A DNA stretch of 34,810 bases from Candidatus Aminicenantota bacterium (GCA_004377005.1 SOIV01000271.1:1-34810), one strand, 5' to 3'. Shown: positions 1-9,421, counted from the first letter of the stretch. Translations and numbers: made by a program. Notes: generated by a model not told the origin, from the letters alone.

Positions 1-40
1 CCGATTTTGCAGCTCGTCAGTATTTTCACTTTATTATAAG

Positions 41-100
41 GTGGGTTTGATAAATAAAACCCCTGTACAAATGGGTGGGTTTGATAAATCAAGCTCCTAC
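41..100. repeat. Two tandem imperfect palindromes (GTGGGTTTGATAAAT-type), intergenic repeat family
   Basis: gtgggtttgataaat occurs at 41-55 and 75-89; each continues into an imperfect inverse arm (aaaacccctgtac; caagctcctac). A degenerate relative lies at 8601-8626. Confidence 0.7.
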
Positions 101-199
101 GTAAACAAGACAGATTAATGAAATCTAAAAAAAAACATTAAAGTGTTTGCAAATATAAATTAATTTTTATAAAATTTATGCCTTTATTTACATAGGAGC

Positions 200-544
200 A
201 TGACAGAACTTTTCCTCGTTTTCTTAGTTTTTGGCCTCCTGGGTATTGTAATGCTCTTTATGAATAAGCTCCTGGGACCCAGGAGCACTAATCCCACAAA
301 GGAAACTCCGTTTGAGTGTGGAAGTCCTTACCTCCAGGAAGAGATCACTCCTGTTCCGATTAAGTTTTCTCTTGTCGCTTTTATTTTTCTTCTTTTTGAC
401 ATCGAAGTAGTATTTTTCTTTCCCTGGGCTCTTGTCTTCAAAGAAATGGGATTAACTGCATTGATTGTCATGTTTGCCTATATTTTTGTTATTGTCATAG
501 GATTTATCTATGCCTGGAAAAAAGGCGCTTTTGTCTGGGATTAA
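200..544 (+). CDS. nuoA: NADH-quinone oxidoreductase subunit A
   Basis: 114 aa, three hydrophobic segments, NPTKETPFECGSP and FLLFDIEVVFFFPWA motifs typical of NuoA. Confidence 0.95.
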   Translation: MTELFLVFLVFGLLGIVMLFMNKLLGPRSTNPTKETPFECGSPYLQEEITPVPIKFSLVAFIFLLFDIEVVFFFPWALVFKEMGLTALIVMFAYIFVIVIGFIYAWKKGAFVWD

Positions 545-638
545 GAGAGACGGATAAAATTGAAATATGGATAGTAACTGGTCACTTGTAACTGGCGATG
601 AGGGACCAGTAACGAGGGATCAATAAAGAAGGTAGCAT

Positions 639-1112
639 ATGATAGGAAACTTTGTCACAACTAGATTCAATTACATACTGGGATGGGCTCGGAAGTATTC
701 TCTTTTTCATTATCCTTTTATTACAGCGTGTTGTGGAATGGAATATATGTCTACCGCCGCCTCCCATTTTGACTGGGACCGCTTTGGGACCGGCTGGACA
801 AGATTTTCACCTCGTCAGTCTGACATGCTCGTGGTCTGCGGAACAATCTCTCATAAGTTAGCACCAGTACTCCGAACAGTCTATGACCAGATGACCGAGC
901 CCAAATGGGTCATGGCTTTTGGCACTTGCGCTGTGAGCGGCGGCATCTACGACAATTATGCCGTTGTTCAAGGAAGTGACCGTATTATCCCTGTGGATGT
1001 TTACATTCCTGGGTGTCCACCGCGACCGGAGACAGTTTTGGATGGCTTGATAAAGTTACAGGAAAAAATTCAAAAGCAAGAGCAAGAGTGGAGATGGAAA
1101 AAAAGAAAGTAA
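639..1112 (+). CDS. nuoB: NADH-quinone oxidoreductase subunit B
   Basis: [25 protein letters not shown] motifs (cluster N2 ligands). Confidence 0.95.
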   Translation: MIGNFVTTRFNYILGWARKYSLFHYPFITACCGMEYMSTAASHFDWDRFGTGWTRFSPRQSDMLVVCGTISHKLAPVLRTVYDQMTEPKWVMAFGTCAVSGGIYDNYAVVQGSDRIIPVDVYIPGCPPRPETVLDGLIKLQEKIQKQEQEWRWKKRK

Positions 1113-1573
1113 TAGAAGAACTAAAACAGAAATTTTCAGAAAAGATAAAAGGGGTTCCTGTTCAGCTTGGAGATGAAATTCTCCTCATCGAAAGGGATTC
1201 CCTTCTTGATATTGTCCAATTCTTGAAAGATAAGCCTTATTCCTACAGCATGCTTCTCGACCTCACCTGTGTCGACTATAAAGGTCAAGAGCCGCGCTTC
1301 GAGATGGTTTATCATCTGTATTCTATTCCCAATGTACAGCGTTTAAGAATCAAGGTCAGTCTCTCAGAGAAAGACCTCAGGATTGATTCCCTGGCATCGC
1401 TCTGGAAAAATGCCAATTGGCTGGAGAGAGAAGTCTTTGACATGTTTGGAGTGGATTTCAAAGGGCATCCTGATTTAAAACGAATTTTCATGTATGACGG
1501 GTTTGAGGGCTATCCTCTGCGTAAGGATTATCCTCTGCGCAAACGCCAGCCAAGGATTCAGTTGAGAAAATAA
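1094..1573 (+). CDS. nuoC: NADH-quinone oxidoreductase subunit C
   Basis: [48 protein letters not shown]. The ORF opens at 1013, but the ATG at 1094 ([13 protein letters not shown]) gives a normal NuoC N-terminus and only a short overlap with nuoB. Confidence 0.93.
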   Translation: MEKKKVIEELKQKFSEKIKGVPVQLGDEILLIERDSLLDIVQFLKDKPYSYSMLLDLTCVDYKGQEPRFEMVYHLYSIPNVQRLRIKVSLSEKDLRIDSLASLWKNANWLEREVFDMFGVDFKGHPDLKRIFMYDGFEGYPLRKDYPLRKRQPRIQLRK

Positions 1574-1574
1574 G

Positions 1575-2903
1575 ATGACGACAAGAATTCAAAAAGAAGC
1601 CAGCAAAGAAAGCCTTCTTCTAAACATGGGACCTTCTCATCCAGCCATGCACGGGACCATCCGGATAATGCTCGAGCTTGACGGGGAGCGGATTCTCAAT
1701 TCAGAAGTCGAGGTAGGATACTTGCACAGAGGTTTCGAGAAAATATGCGAGAACAGGACTTATTTCAACCTGCTTCCCTATACGGACAGGATGAATTATG
1801 TCTCTCCTCTAATCAATAACCTTGGTTATGTGATGACAGTAGAGAAGATGCTGGGCATCGAAGCTCCTGAGCGGGCGCAGTACATTCGAGTCATAATGAG
1901 TGAGCTCTCGCGTATCTCTGACCACCTAACATGTCTGGCAGCCATGGCCATGGAGTGCGGGGCTTTTACTGTTTTCCTCTACAATGTGAAAGCTCGTGAA
2001 TATATCTGGGATGTTATCGAAGAGACAACTGGCGCCCGCATGACAACTTCCTATATCCGGATAGGCGGGGTTAGAGCCGATCTTCATCCCGGTTATAAAG
2101 CGGTTCTTAAGAAAGCGATTGTGGAGACAAGGAAAGTTTTAAAGGATATTCGTGGTCTCCTTGATAAGAACATAATTTACCTGAATAGAACAAGAGATAT
2201 AGCAATTGTTTCTCCAGAGACAGCCATTTCCTATGGGTGGACTGGCCCCTGCCTTCGCTCCACAGGCGTTTATTATGATGTCCGCAAAGCTTCCCCTTAT
2301 GCGGTTTATGACCAATTGGATTTTGAGGTTCCTTTGGGCGAGCGAGGGGATAACTTTGACAGATACATGGTTCGGATGAAAGAGATGGATCAGAGCCTCC
2401 GGATCATTGAGCAAGCCATGGAAAAAATGCCAAGACCATCTCCGTCCAAGCTTATGGTTGAGGCCCTCGAGCCAGCCGAGGCGATCAAGGCCTCCAGAAC
2501 AAAAAGAGTTGAGAAAGAAATCAAGCTCTCTCCCAATTTAGAAGGCTCAGAAAGAGGAAAATACCTGGATATTCTCGGCACAGATAAAAAATATGTCGTT
2601 CCTCCCAAAGAGGATACATACACCTCGATCGAAGGGATTATTAATCACTTTAAATTTTTCATGAGGGGTCACGGCATAAGACCTCCCAAAGGGGAAGCTT
2701 ATTTTTCTGTGGAAGGTGGAAACGGTGAGCTTGGCTATTACATTGTTTCAGACGGCACTGACAGGCCGTATCGCCTTCATCTGAGGGCCCCTTGTTTTCA
2801 CATCGTTTCTGCCCTGGAAGAAATGATCAAGGGGCACTATATAGCCGATATTATTCCTACTTTTGGCTCGACGAATATGATAGGAGGAGAGTTAGATAGA
2901 TGA
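1575..2903 (+). CDS. nuoD: NADH-quinone oxidoreductase subunit D
   Basis: NMGPSHPAMHG, VGYLHRGFEK, GELGYYIVSDG, RLHLRAPCF; C-terminus GSTNMIGGELDR. Confidence 0.95.
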   Translation: MTTRIQKEASKESLLLNMGPSHPAMHGTIRIMLELDGERILNSEVEVGYLHRGFEKICENRTYFNLLPYTDRMNYVSPLINNLGYVMTVEKMLGIEAPERAQYIRVIMSELSRISDHLTCLAAMAMECGAFTVFLYNVKAREYIWDVIEETTGARMTTSYIRIGGVRADLHPGYKAVLKKAIVETRKVLKDIRGLLDKNIIYLNRTRDIAIVSPETAISYGWTGPCLRSTGVYYDVRKASPYAVYDQLDFEVPLGERGDNFDRYMVRMKEMDQSLRIIEQAMEKMPRPSPSKLMVEALEPAEAIKASRTKRVEKEIKLSPNLEGSERGKYLDILGTDKKYVVPPKEDTYTSIEGIINHFKFFMRGHGIRPPKGEAYFSVEGGNGELGYYIVSDGTDRPYRLHLRAPCFHIVSALEEMIKGHYIADIIPTFGSTNMIGGELDR

Positions 2904-3373
2904 GCCCAGAGTTCTCAGAGAAGACAAAGAAAAAAATCGAGGAAATTGTTGCCCGCTACCCTCAAAAAGAAGCTGCTATTCTTCCAATTTTGCATATAAC
3001 CCAACAAGAATTCGGCTCTATTTCTGCTGAGGAAGAAAAGCTGGTAGCTCGAATTTTAGGAATAAAACCTATCAGTGTGAGAGAACTCGTGACTTTTTAC
3101 ACCATGTTCCCTAAGGAATCTTTAGGAAAATATCACATTCAGGTCTGTTCTAACCTGAGCTGTTCTCTTCTAGGAGCAGGTAATTTCGTTGATTATTTAG
3201 TAGAGAAATTAGGGATTAAGCCTGGAGAGACAACGCCCGACAAAAAATTCACTCTATCGACAGTTGAGTGTTTAGGTGCCTGTGAGCGGGCTCCCTGTAT
3301 GATGATAAATTTTAATTACTACGGTGAGATGGATCCAAAAAAAGTTGATGAAATTTTGGATGGTTTGAAATAG
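2900..3373 (+). CDS. nuoE: NADH-quinone oxidoreductase subunit E (2Fe-2S)
   Basis: CSNLSC...VECLGACERAPCM ligand pattern; 4-bp overlap with nuoD. Confidence 0.95.
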   Translation: MSPEFSEKTKKKIEEIVARYPQKEAAILPILHITQQEFGSISAEEEKLVARILGIKPISVRELVTFYTMFPKESLGKYHIQVCSNLSCSLLGAGNFVDYLVEKLGIKPGETTPDKKFTLSTVECLGACERAPCMMINFNYYGEMDPKKVDEILDGLK

Positions 3374-3377
3374 GAAA

Positions 3378-4616
3378 ATGAAGGAAAAGGTTTTAACCGA
3401 ACATTTTGGGCTTGAAAATCTGTACAAAATAGATGTGTATCAAAAGCAGGGAGGGTATCGAGCTACGGAGAAAGCGCTAAAGAAAATGAAGCCGGAAGAA
3501 ATTCTGGAAGAAGTGAAAAAGGCTAATTTGAGAGGAAGGGGCGGCGCAGGTTTTCCGGCTGGAGTAAAGTGGAGTTTTGTTCCTGACACGGATAAGCCAA
3601 AATACCTATGCGTCAACGCTGATGAGGGAGAACCGGGAACTTTTAAAGATCGCTACATTATGAGCCATAATCCCCATATGCTGATCGAAGGGATTATCAT
3701 CACCTCTTTCTGTGTGGGTATCTCTGTTGCTTTTATTTATATTCGGGGCGAATATGAAGCCATAGCCTTGAGACTTGAACAGGCCATCTCAGAAGCATAC
3801 GAGAAAGGATTTTTAGGAAAAAACATCCTGGAGAGTGGTTTTGACCTGGATGTTTTTGTGCACCGCGGTGCTGGGGCCTATATCTGCGGTGAGGAAACCG
3901 CGCTCCTGGAATCGCTCGAAGGCAAACGGGGAAATCCCCGGCTGAAGCCTCCTTTCCCAGCTTCTGTTGGTCTTTTTCAATGTCCAACTGTTATAAATAA
4001 TGTTGAAACTATCTCCAACATCTCTCATATCATACTTAATGGTGCGGAATGGTTTATCAAACAAGGGCTTCCAAAAGACGGAGGAACCAGAATTTTTGGC
4101 GTAAGCGGCATGGTCAAGAATCCAGGAATCTACGAGCTGCCCCTCGGAACCAGCCTGAAAGATATCATTTTCAAACATGCCGGAGGAATGAAGGAAGGCA
4201 AAAAATTGAAGGCTGTTATTCCAGGGGGAATGTCAGCACCTATTTTAACAGCAGATGAAATAAACATAAAGATGGATTTTGACTCCCTGGTCGAGGCAAA
4301 TTCTATGCTCGGTTCTGCCGGCATCATCGTCATCGACGACAAGACCTCTATTCTTGATGTCCTAAAGGTAGTCACAAAATTTTATTCCCATGAGTCATGC
4401 GGCCAGTGCACTCCCTGCCGGATCGGAAATTCATGGATAAATAAAATAGTCAAACGCATAGCAGAAGGAAAAGGAAAGAAAGAGGATATCGATAGCATTT
4501 TACGGTTGGCTTCAAATATCGAAGGGAACACTCTTTGCCCTTTAGGAGATGCTGCAGCCATGCCTATTCTTTCCATCACCAAGAAGTTCAGGAAGGAACT
4601 TGAATCTCATTTATAG
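3378..4616 (+). CDS. nuoF: NADH-quinone oxidoreductase subunit F
   Basis: GRGGAGFPAGVKWSF, NADEGEPGTFKDR, GAGAYICGEETALLESLEG, ESCGQCTPCRIG. Confidence 0.97.
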   Translation: MKEKVLTEHFGLENLYKIDVYQKQGGYRATEKALKKMKPEEILEEVKKANLRGRGGAGFPAGVKWSFVPDTDKPKYLCVNADEGEPGTFKDRYIMSHNPHMLIEGIIITSFCVGISVAFIYIRGEYEAIALRLEQAISEAYEKGFLGKNILESGFDLDVFVHRGAGAYICGEETALLESLEGKRGNPRLKPPFPASVGLFQCPTVINNVETISNISHIILNGAEWFIKQGLPKDGGTRIFGVSGMVKNPGIYELPLGTSLKDIIFKHAGGMKEGKKLKAVIPGGMSAPILTADEINIKMDFDSLVEANSMLGSAGIIVIDDKTSILDVLKVVTKFYSHESCGQCTPCRIGNSWINKIVKRIAEGKGKKEDIDSILRLASNIEGNTLCPLGDAAAMPILSITKKFRKELESHL

Positions 4617-4622
4617 GGTTAA

Positions 4623-6203
4623 ATGCAGGAGAAAACGAACGAGATGATAAAGATTTTCATAGATAAAGAGCCCGTAGATGCGGAGGAAGGCACGACTGTG
4701 TTGAAAGCCGCAGAGCGAGCGGGGATTCACATCCCTCATCTATGTTATCATCCTGCTTTTCCGCCAGAGGGAAGCTGCCGTATGTGTCTTGTCGAGATTG
4801 AGGGCTTTCCCAAGCTTGAGCTGGCTTGCTCGACGGTGGTGAAGGAAGAGATGAAAATCTCGACAAAAAGCGAAAGGGTCGTTGAAGCCAGAAAAGCAGT
4901 GTTGGAATTTCTGCTGGCAGAACACCCCCTTGATTGTCCCATCTGCGATAAAGCTGGAGACTGTAAACTCCAGGATTATTACGACGAATACGGACTTTTT
5001 GAAAGCCAGTTTAAAGAGGCGAAAGAAAAAAGAGAGAAAAAATTAAAGATCGGAAAGAGCCTCATTCTTGATCAAGAAAGATGTATTCTCTGCACTCGCT
5101 GCGTCCGGTTTCTAAAAGAAGTGACCAAAACACAGGACCTTGGCGTATTTCACCGCGGAGTCCATTCAAGTGTTAATATTTATGAAGGGGCTTCTGTTGA
5201 AAATAATTATTCAGGCAATTTAGCTGAGATCTGTCCGGTGGGTGCCATCACCGATGAAGATTTCAGGTTTAAGACGCGCAGTTGGTTTTTAAAAGAAGGA
5301 GAGTCCATCTGCCCCCTCTGCAGTCGTGGCTGTAACATTTTGATCGAATATCACCCGGGTTTTTCCCGTTTCGAGCTGCCAAAAAGAGTCTACAGGATTA
5401 AAGCCAGAGAAAACCCTGAGGTCAACGGTTTCTGGATCTGCGATCGCGGTCGATATGGTTATTCATACCTTGATGAGCGTAGAGCTGATCAAATTATCAT
5501 GAATAAGAAAGAAGGGGAGAATGAGCTTACCTGCGAAAATATCTCCAGGCACCTTGGAGAAAAAATAAAAAACTTGTCTTCCGCCAGGAAGACCTCCGGA
5601 ATTGCCCTAATTCTTCATACCTGGCTTTCGAATGAGGAACTATTTCTCCTTCATGAAATCTTTAAAAATGACCTTAAAGTAGAAAAGATATTCTTTGCAG
5701 ACCTCCCTGATGGAGAAGCAGACGGATTTTTACTTACATCAGAACCTAGCCCTAATAGAAGAGGAGCTCAAGAAATAGGTTTTGATATAAAGACTGTGGA
5801 TTTAGGCGCCTTGGCTGACGGAACGGATTTTCTCCTCGCCTTTGGTCCTTTTCTTTCTGGACTTTTCAGTTCGAAAGACCTCAGAGGTGCTCTGGATAAG
5901 ATAAAAACAAAAGTACTTTTCTCCTCCAATTCGAATGAGTTGAATTCTCTTTTCGATGTAGTCATTCCCGTAGCTTTAATTGCTGAAAAGGAGGGTTCCT
6001 TGACGAATGTGGAAGGTATAGTCCAGGGTTTTCAACCTGTTCTAGAACCGCCCGGAGAAAGTCTGCCCGAATGGAAAGTGCTTTCCGACCTGGGTAAGGA
6101 ATTGGGAATGGATTCCAAGTTCTACAGTGAATTCACGTCTCCTGAAGCAATTTTAAGCGAGATGGGAAAGAAAATTCCTTTTTTCAAGAAAAAAAATGAC
6201 TGA
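4623..6203 (+). CDS. nuoG: NADH-quinone oxidoreductase subunit G, short form
   Basis: N-terminal 2Fe-2S (CYHPAFPPEGSCRMCLVEIEG), HPLDCPICDKAGDCKLQD, CILCTRCVRF, CPLCSRGCN; 526 aa. Confidence 0.93.
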   Translation: MQEKTNEMIKIFIDKEPVDAEEGTTVLKAAERAGIHIPHLCYHPAFPPEGSCRMCLVEIEGFPKLELACSTVVKEEMKISTKSERVVEARKAVLEFLLAEHPLDCPICDKAGDCKLQDYYDEYGLFESQFKEAKEKREKKLKIGKSLILDQERCILCTRCVRFLKEVTKTQDLGVFHRGVHSSVNIYEGASVENNYSGNLAEICPVGAITDEDFRFKTRSWFLKEGESICPLCSRGCNILIEYHPGFSRFELPKRVYRIKARENPEVNGFWICDRGRYGYSYLDERRADQIIMNKKEGENELTCENISRHLGEKIKNLSSARKTSGIALILHTWLSNEELFLLHEIFKNDLKVEKIFFADLPDGEADGFLLTSEPSPNRRGAQEIGFDIKTVDLGALADGTDFLLAFGPFLSGLFSSKDLRGALDKIKTKVLFSSNSNELNSLFDVVIPVALIAEKEGSLTNVEGIVQGFQPVLEPPGESLPEWKVLSDLGKELGMDSKFYSEFTSPEAILSEMGKKIPFFKKKND

Positions 6204-7281
6204 AACATTAAATGAAATGTTAATAATATTCATCAAGATTGTCTGTGCTCTGGCCTGGCTCCTTGGACTTACTCTGTTCCTGACCTGGCTGGAGAGAAAA
6301 GAGAGTGCACTTATCCAGGACAGGCTTGGCGCGAACAGAGCTTCAATCTTTGGAATACGTATCATCGGTCTTTTCCAGCCCATTGCCGATGCCATTAAAA
6401 TGATTTTTAAGGAAGATTTTGTGCCTTCCTTCTCCAGGAAATTTCTCCACACGATGGCTCCTTTCATCTCTTTCTTTTTTGTGGCTATCACGATTGCGGC
6501 GATCCCTTTTGGAGATAATCTGCGTATTGGAAACCGGACTATACACCTCCAGATACTGGATTTTAATGTAGGGCTTTTGTTTATCCTGGCTATGTTGTCT
6601 CTGGGAATATACGGTATTATTATCAGCGGTTGGGCTTCTAATAACAAGTATGCTCTCATCGGAGGACTGAGAGGAGCTGCTCAGATTATCTCTTATGAAG
6701 TAGCCCTGGGATTGTCTCTCATAGGCCTGATCATGGTCTATCCATCTTTGAGACTTTCAAGCATTGTCCTCTATCAGGGGGAGCTCCTTTTTGGGTTCCT
6801 TCCAAAATGGGGGATTTTTCTCCAACCCCTGGGATTCGTTATCTTTCTTTTTGCTGCTCTTTCCGAGACAAAAAGAGCTCCCTTTGATCTTCCAGAGGGG
6901 GAATCTGAAATCATAGGATTTTTCACAGAGTACAGTGGGCTTAAATGGGGCCTTTTCATGATGGTTGATTTCATGGAAGTCATCATTGTCTCCACTTTGC
7001 TCACCACTCTTTTCTTTGGAGGCTGGCAGGTTCCTTGGTTGGCTTCGGACGGATTTCACTTCCCGTGGGGAGGAGAATTGTTGCTTTCTCATGTGGTCGT
7101 TGTTCTCTTGCAGGTCGCAGCTTTCAACATAAAAGTTTTCTTTTTCTGCTGGCTTCAGATTTTGATCCGCTGGACCTATCCTCGGTTTCGTTATGACCAG
7201 CTTATGGATTTTGGCTGGAAATTGCTTATTCCTTTAAGCTTGGTTAATATCATCGGAACAGGCATTATAATGACGCTCTAA
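6196..7281 (+). CDS. nuoH: NADH-quinone oxidoreductase subunit H
   Basis: WLERKESALIQDRLGANR, ETKRAPFDLPEGESEIIGFFTEYSGLKWG, multiple TM segments. Confidence 0.95.
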   Translation: MTETLNEMLIIFIKIVCALAWLLGLTLFLTWLERKESALIQDRLGANRASIFGIRIIGLFQPIADAIKMIFKEDFVPSFSRKFLHTMAPFISFFFVAITIAAIPFGDNLRIGNRTIHLQILDFNVGLLFILAMLSLGIYGIIISGWASNNKYALIGGLRGAAQIISYEVALGLSLIGLIMVYPSLRLSSIVLYQGELLFGFLPKWGIFLQPLGFVIFLFAALSETKRAPFDLPEGESEIIGFFTEYSGLKWGLFMMVDFMEVIIVSTLLTTLFFGGWQVPWLASDGFHFPWGGELLLSHVVVVLLQVAAFNIKVFFFCWLQILIRWTYPRFRYDQLMDFGWKLLIPLSLVNIIGTGIIMTL

Positions 7282-7282
7282 A

Positions 7283-7756
7283 ATGATAAAAGCACTGGGA
7301 TATTTCATCGAGATAATCAGGGGAATTTTTATCACAACCCGTCATTTTGTTGTGAATCTGTTCTTCCGCTGCCTGGCAGTTCTGGGGATAAAGACGAAGA
7401 GAAAGGGATCTGTGACCATTCAGTACCCTGAACAAAAAAAAGAGATCGCTTCAAGACACCGGAGTTTGCACCGTCTCATGACCAGACCAGATGGCAAACC
7501 TCGCTGTGTGGCCTGCATGCTGTGTGTTACGGTTTGTCCTTCTGAATGCATATATGTTGAGGCAGCTGAGGACCCTGATCCTGAAATCCAGAAATATCCT
7601 GCCAAGTTTATCATCGATTTAAGCCGATGTTGCTTCTGCGGGTTTTGTGTCGAAGCTTGTCCGGAAGATGCCATCCGTATGGATACTGGGAATGTCGAGT
7701 TTGCCCAGTACAGCCAAGAGGATATGATCTATGACCTTGATAAGCTCATCGGATGA
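7283..7756 (+). CDS. nuoI: NADH-quinone oxidoreductase subunit I (2x4Fe-4S)
   Basis: CVACMLCVTVCPSECI and CCFCGFCVEACPEDAI. Confidence 0.95.
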   Translation: MIKALGYFIEIIRGIFITTRHFVVNLFFRCLAVLGIKTKRKGSVTIQYPEQKKEIASRHRSLHRLMTRPDGKPRCVACMLCVTVCPSECIYVEAAEDPDPEIQKYPAKFIIDLSRCCFCGFCVEACPEDAIRMDTGNVEFAQYSQEDMIYDLDKLIG

Positions 7757-8604
7757 CAATCGACAGGATTTCCTTAGGTCAGTTTGAAATATACGGCTTG
7801 AGAGACGGCTTTTTTTTTCTAGATGGGGGGGCTATGTTCGGGGTCGTTCCTAAAACTCTCTGGGAAAAGAAATTCCCTGCTGATGAAAAAAACAGGATTA
7901 AGCTAGCCTTAAATTCTATCTTGATAAAAACGGCAAAAGAGTTAATCCTGGTTGAAACAGGAATCGGCGGTGACCTAGACCCGAAATTTTACGACTATTA
8001 CTCTGTGGAGAGAAAACCTGGACTTGTGCTTTCTCTTGAGAAACTGGGATATCAGGCTGAAGATATAGATCTTGTCGTAAACACCCATCTTCACTTTGAT
8101 CATTGTGGAGGGAACACCTCAAAAAACGAAAAAGGGGAAGATGCCCCTACATTCCCCAAAGCAAGATACATAATTCAGAAAGGAGAATGGGAGGACGCTC
8201 TTCATCCAAGCGAGAGAGATAAAGCCAGCTATTTAGAACAAAATTTCCTGCCTCTGGAAAAATACGGGCTTCTTCAGCTTGTGGACGGAAACAAGAAAAT
8301 CTCAGAGGGAGTTGAGGTCATTGTTGTACCCGGGCATACTGCCCATCATCAGTGTCTGAAGGTTAGCAATGGGGGAAAAGTTTTTTTCTTCCTGGGAGAT
8401 TTGGTTCCGACTTCAGCTCATGTAGGGTTGTCTTACATCATGAGCTATGATCTTTTTCCCCAGCAGACATTGGAGAATAAGAGGGAATACTTCGAGCAGG
8501 CTATCGAAGAAGACTGGATACTTGCATTTAATCATGATCCAGAGCACTTTTTTGGCAAGGTCAAAAAAGTAAACAACAAATATACATTCGAGGCTCTCCT
8601 GTAG
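7753..8604 (+). CDS. Metallo-beta-lactamase-fold hydrolase
   Basis: NTHLHFDHCGG, VPGHTAHHQ, FFLGDLVPT; 4-bp ATGA overlap with nuoI. Confidence 0.88.
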   Translation: MTIDRISLGQFEIYGLRDGFFFLDGGAMFGVVPKTLWEKKFPADEKNRIKLALNSILIKTAKELILVETGIGGDLDPKFYDYYSVERKPGLVLSLEKLGYQAEDIDLVVNTHLHFDHCGGNTSKNEKGEDAPTFPKARYIIQKGEWEDALHPSERDKASYLEQNFLPLEKYGLLQLVDGNKKISEGVEVIVVPGHTAHHQCLKVSNGGKVFFFLGDLVPTSAHVGLSYIMSYDLFPQQTLENKREYFEQAIEEDWILAFNHDPEHFFGKVKKVNNKYTFEALL

Positions 8605-8626
8605 GGGCTTAATTCATCATACACAC
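8601..8626 (+). repeat. Degenerate member of the palindromic repeat family at 41-100 (opposite orientation)
   Basis: gtaggggcttaattcatcatacacac vs reverse complement of 75-100 gtaggagcttgatttatcaaacccac (21/26 by eye). Confidence 0.5.
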
Positions 8627-8642
8627 ATTTTTTATCTCTAAG

Positions 8643-8876
8643 TGGGGTCAGGTCTTGTTTTTTGCCTGTCTCAAAAATCTCATACAAACGCATTATAATT
8701 TTATTACAAGAATGAATACGACATAGATATTTCCTATCTTCAGGATGAGATTGCTGCGCACCTCTGTCCATTTATAAAAAGAGTAAAAAGAGAGGGGTTG
8801 TGCGTTGTACAGTGCATTAGTATAAATTGTAAATTGCGTTTGTATGGGTAAAAGTAAAAAACAAGACCTGACCCCA
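8643..8876. mobile_element. Non-autonomous foldback/MITE-like element with 21-bp perfect terminal inverted repeats
   Basis: tggggtcaggtcttgtttttt (8643-8663) vs aaaaaacaagacctgacccca (8856-8876); second inner inverted pair catacaaacgca (8681-8692)/tgcgtttgtatg (8835-8846); no transposase inside. Confidence 0.7.
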
Positions 8877-8956
8877 CCATGAGTAGGAGAACGTCCCCCA
8901 GTAACTCAGTAATTGACAATTGATATCGGAGAATTGATAATTATTAAAAGAAAGAA

Positions 8957-9421
8957 ATGAGTCTAAAAGAATACAAGAAGAAAAGAGATTTTAAGAAAAC
9001 TCAAGAACCTGGAGAAACAAAAACAAAAAAGAGATCCGAAGGGCTAATTTATGTTATCCAGGAGCACGATGCCTCTCATCTCCATTTTGATTTACGCTTA
9101 GAGGAAGATGGCGTGCTTAAGAGCTGGGCAGTTCCCAAATCGCCTCCTCAGGAAGAAGGAATAAGAAGGCTGGCTATCGAGACAGAAGACCATCCTTTAG
9201 GCTATGAAGATTTTGAAGGCATAATTCCTAAAGGTGAGTATGGAGCAGGAAAAGTCAAGATTTGGGACATTGGCGATTATATTCCTCTTGAGACAACCGT
9301 GTCAAAGAGAATTATAGATATAAACGGCAAAAAAATGCGCGGAAGATATTGTTTAATAAAGCTAAAACCTAAAGATCCAAAAGATAAAAATTGGCTTTTT
9401 TTTAGACTTAAAAATAAATAG
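8957..9421 (+). CDS. Stand-alone DNA ligase D-type 3'-phosphoesterase domain protein
   Basis: YVIQEHDASHLHFDLRLEEDGVLKSWAVPKSP, HPLGYEDFEGIIPKGEYGAG characteristic of the LigD PE domain. Confidence 0.88.
   Translation: MSLKEYKKKRDFKKTQEPGETKTKKRSEGLIYVIQEHDASHLHFDLRLEEDGVLKSWAVPKSPPQEEGIRRLAIETEDHPLGYEDFEGIIPKGEYGAGKVKIWDIGDYIPLETTVSKRIIDINGKKMRGRYCLIKLKPKDPKDKNWLFFRLKNK

Noticed and set aside
652-861. Alternative + strand ORF inside nuoB (69 aa), and similar minus-strand ORFs across the nuo genes
   Set aside because: They overlap strongly supported nuo reading frames, have no recognisable domains and are typical shadow ORFs.
1013-1093. Upstream extension of nuoC as given by the ORF track
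   Set aside because: It translates nuoB sequence in another frame ([27 protein letters not shown]); the ATG at 1094 gives the family-typical start.
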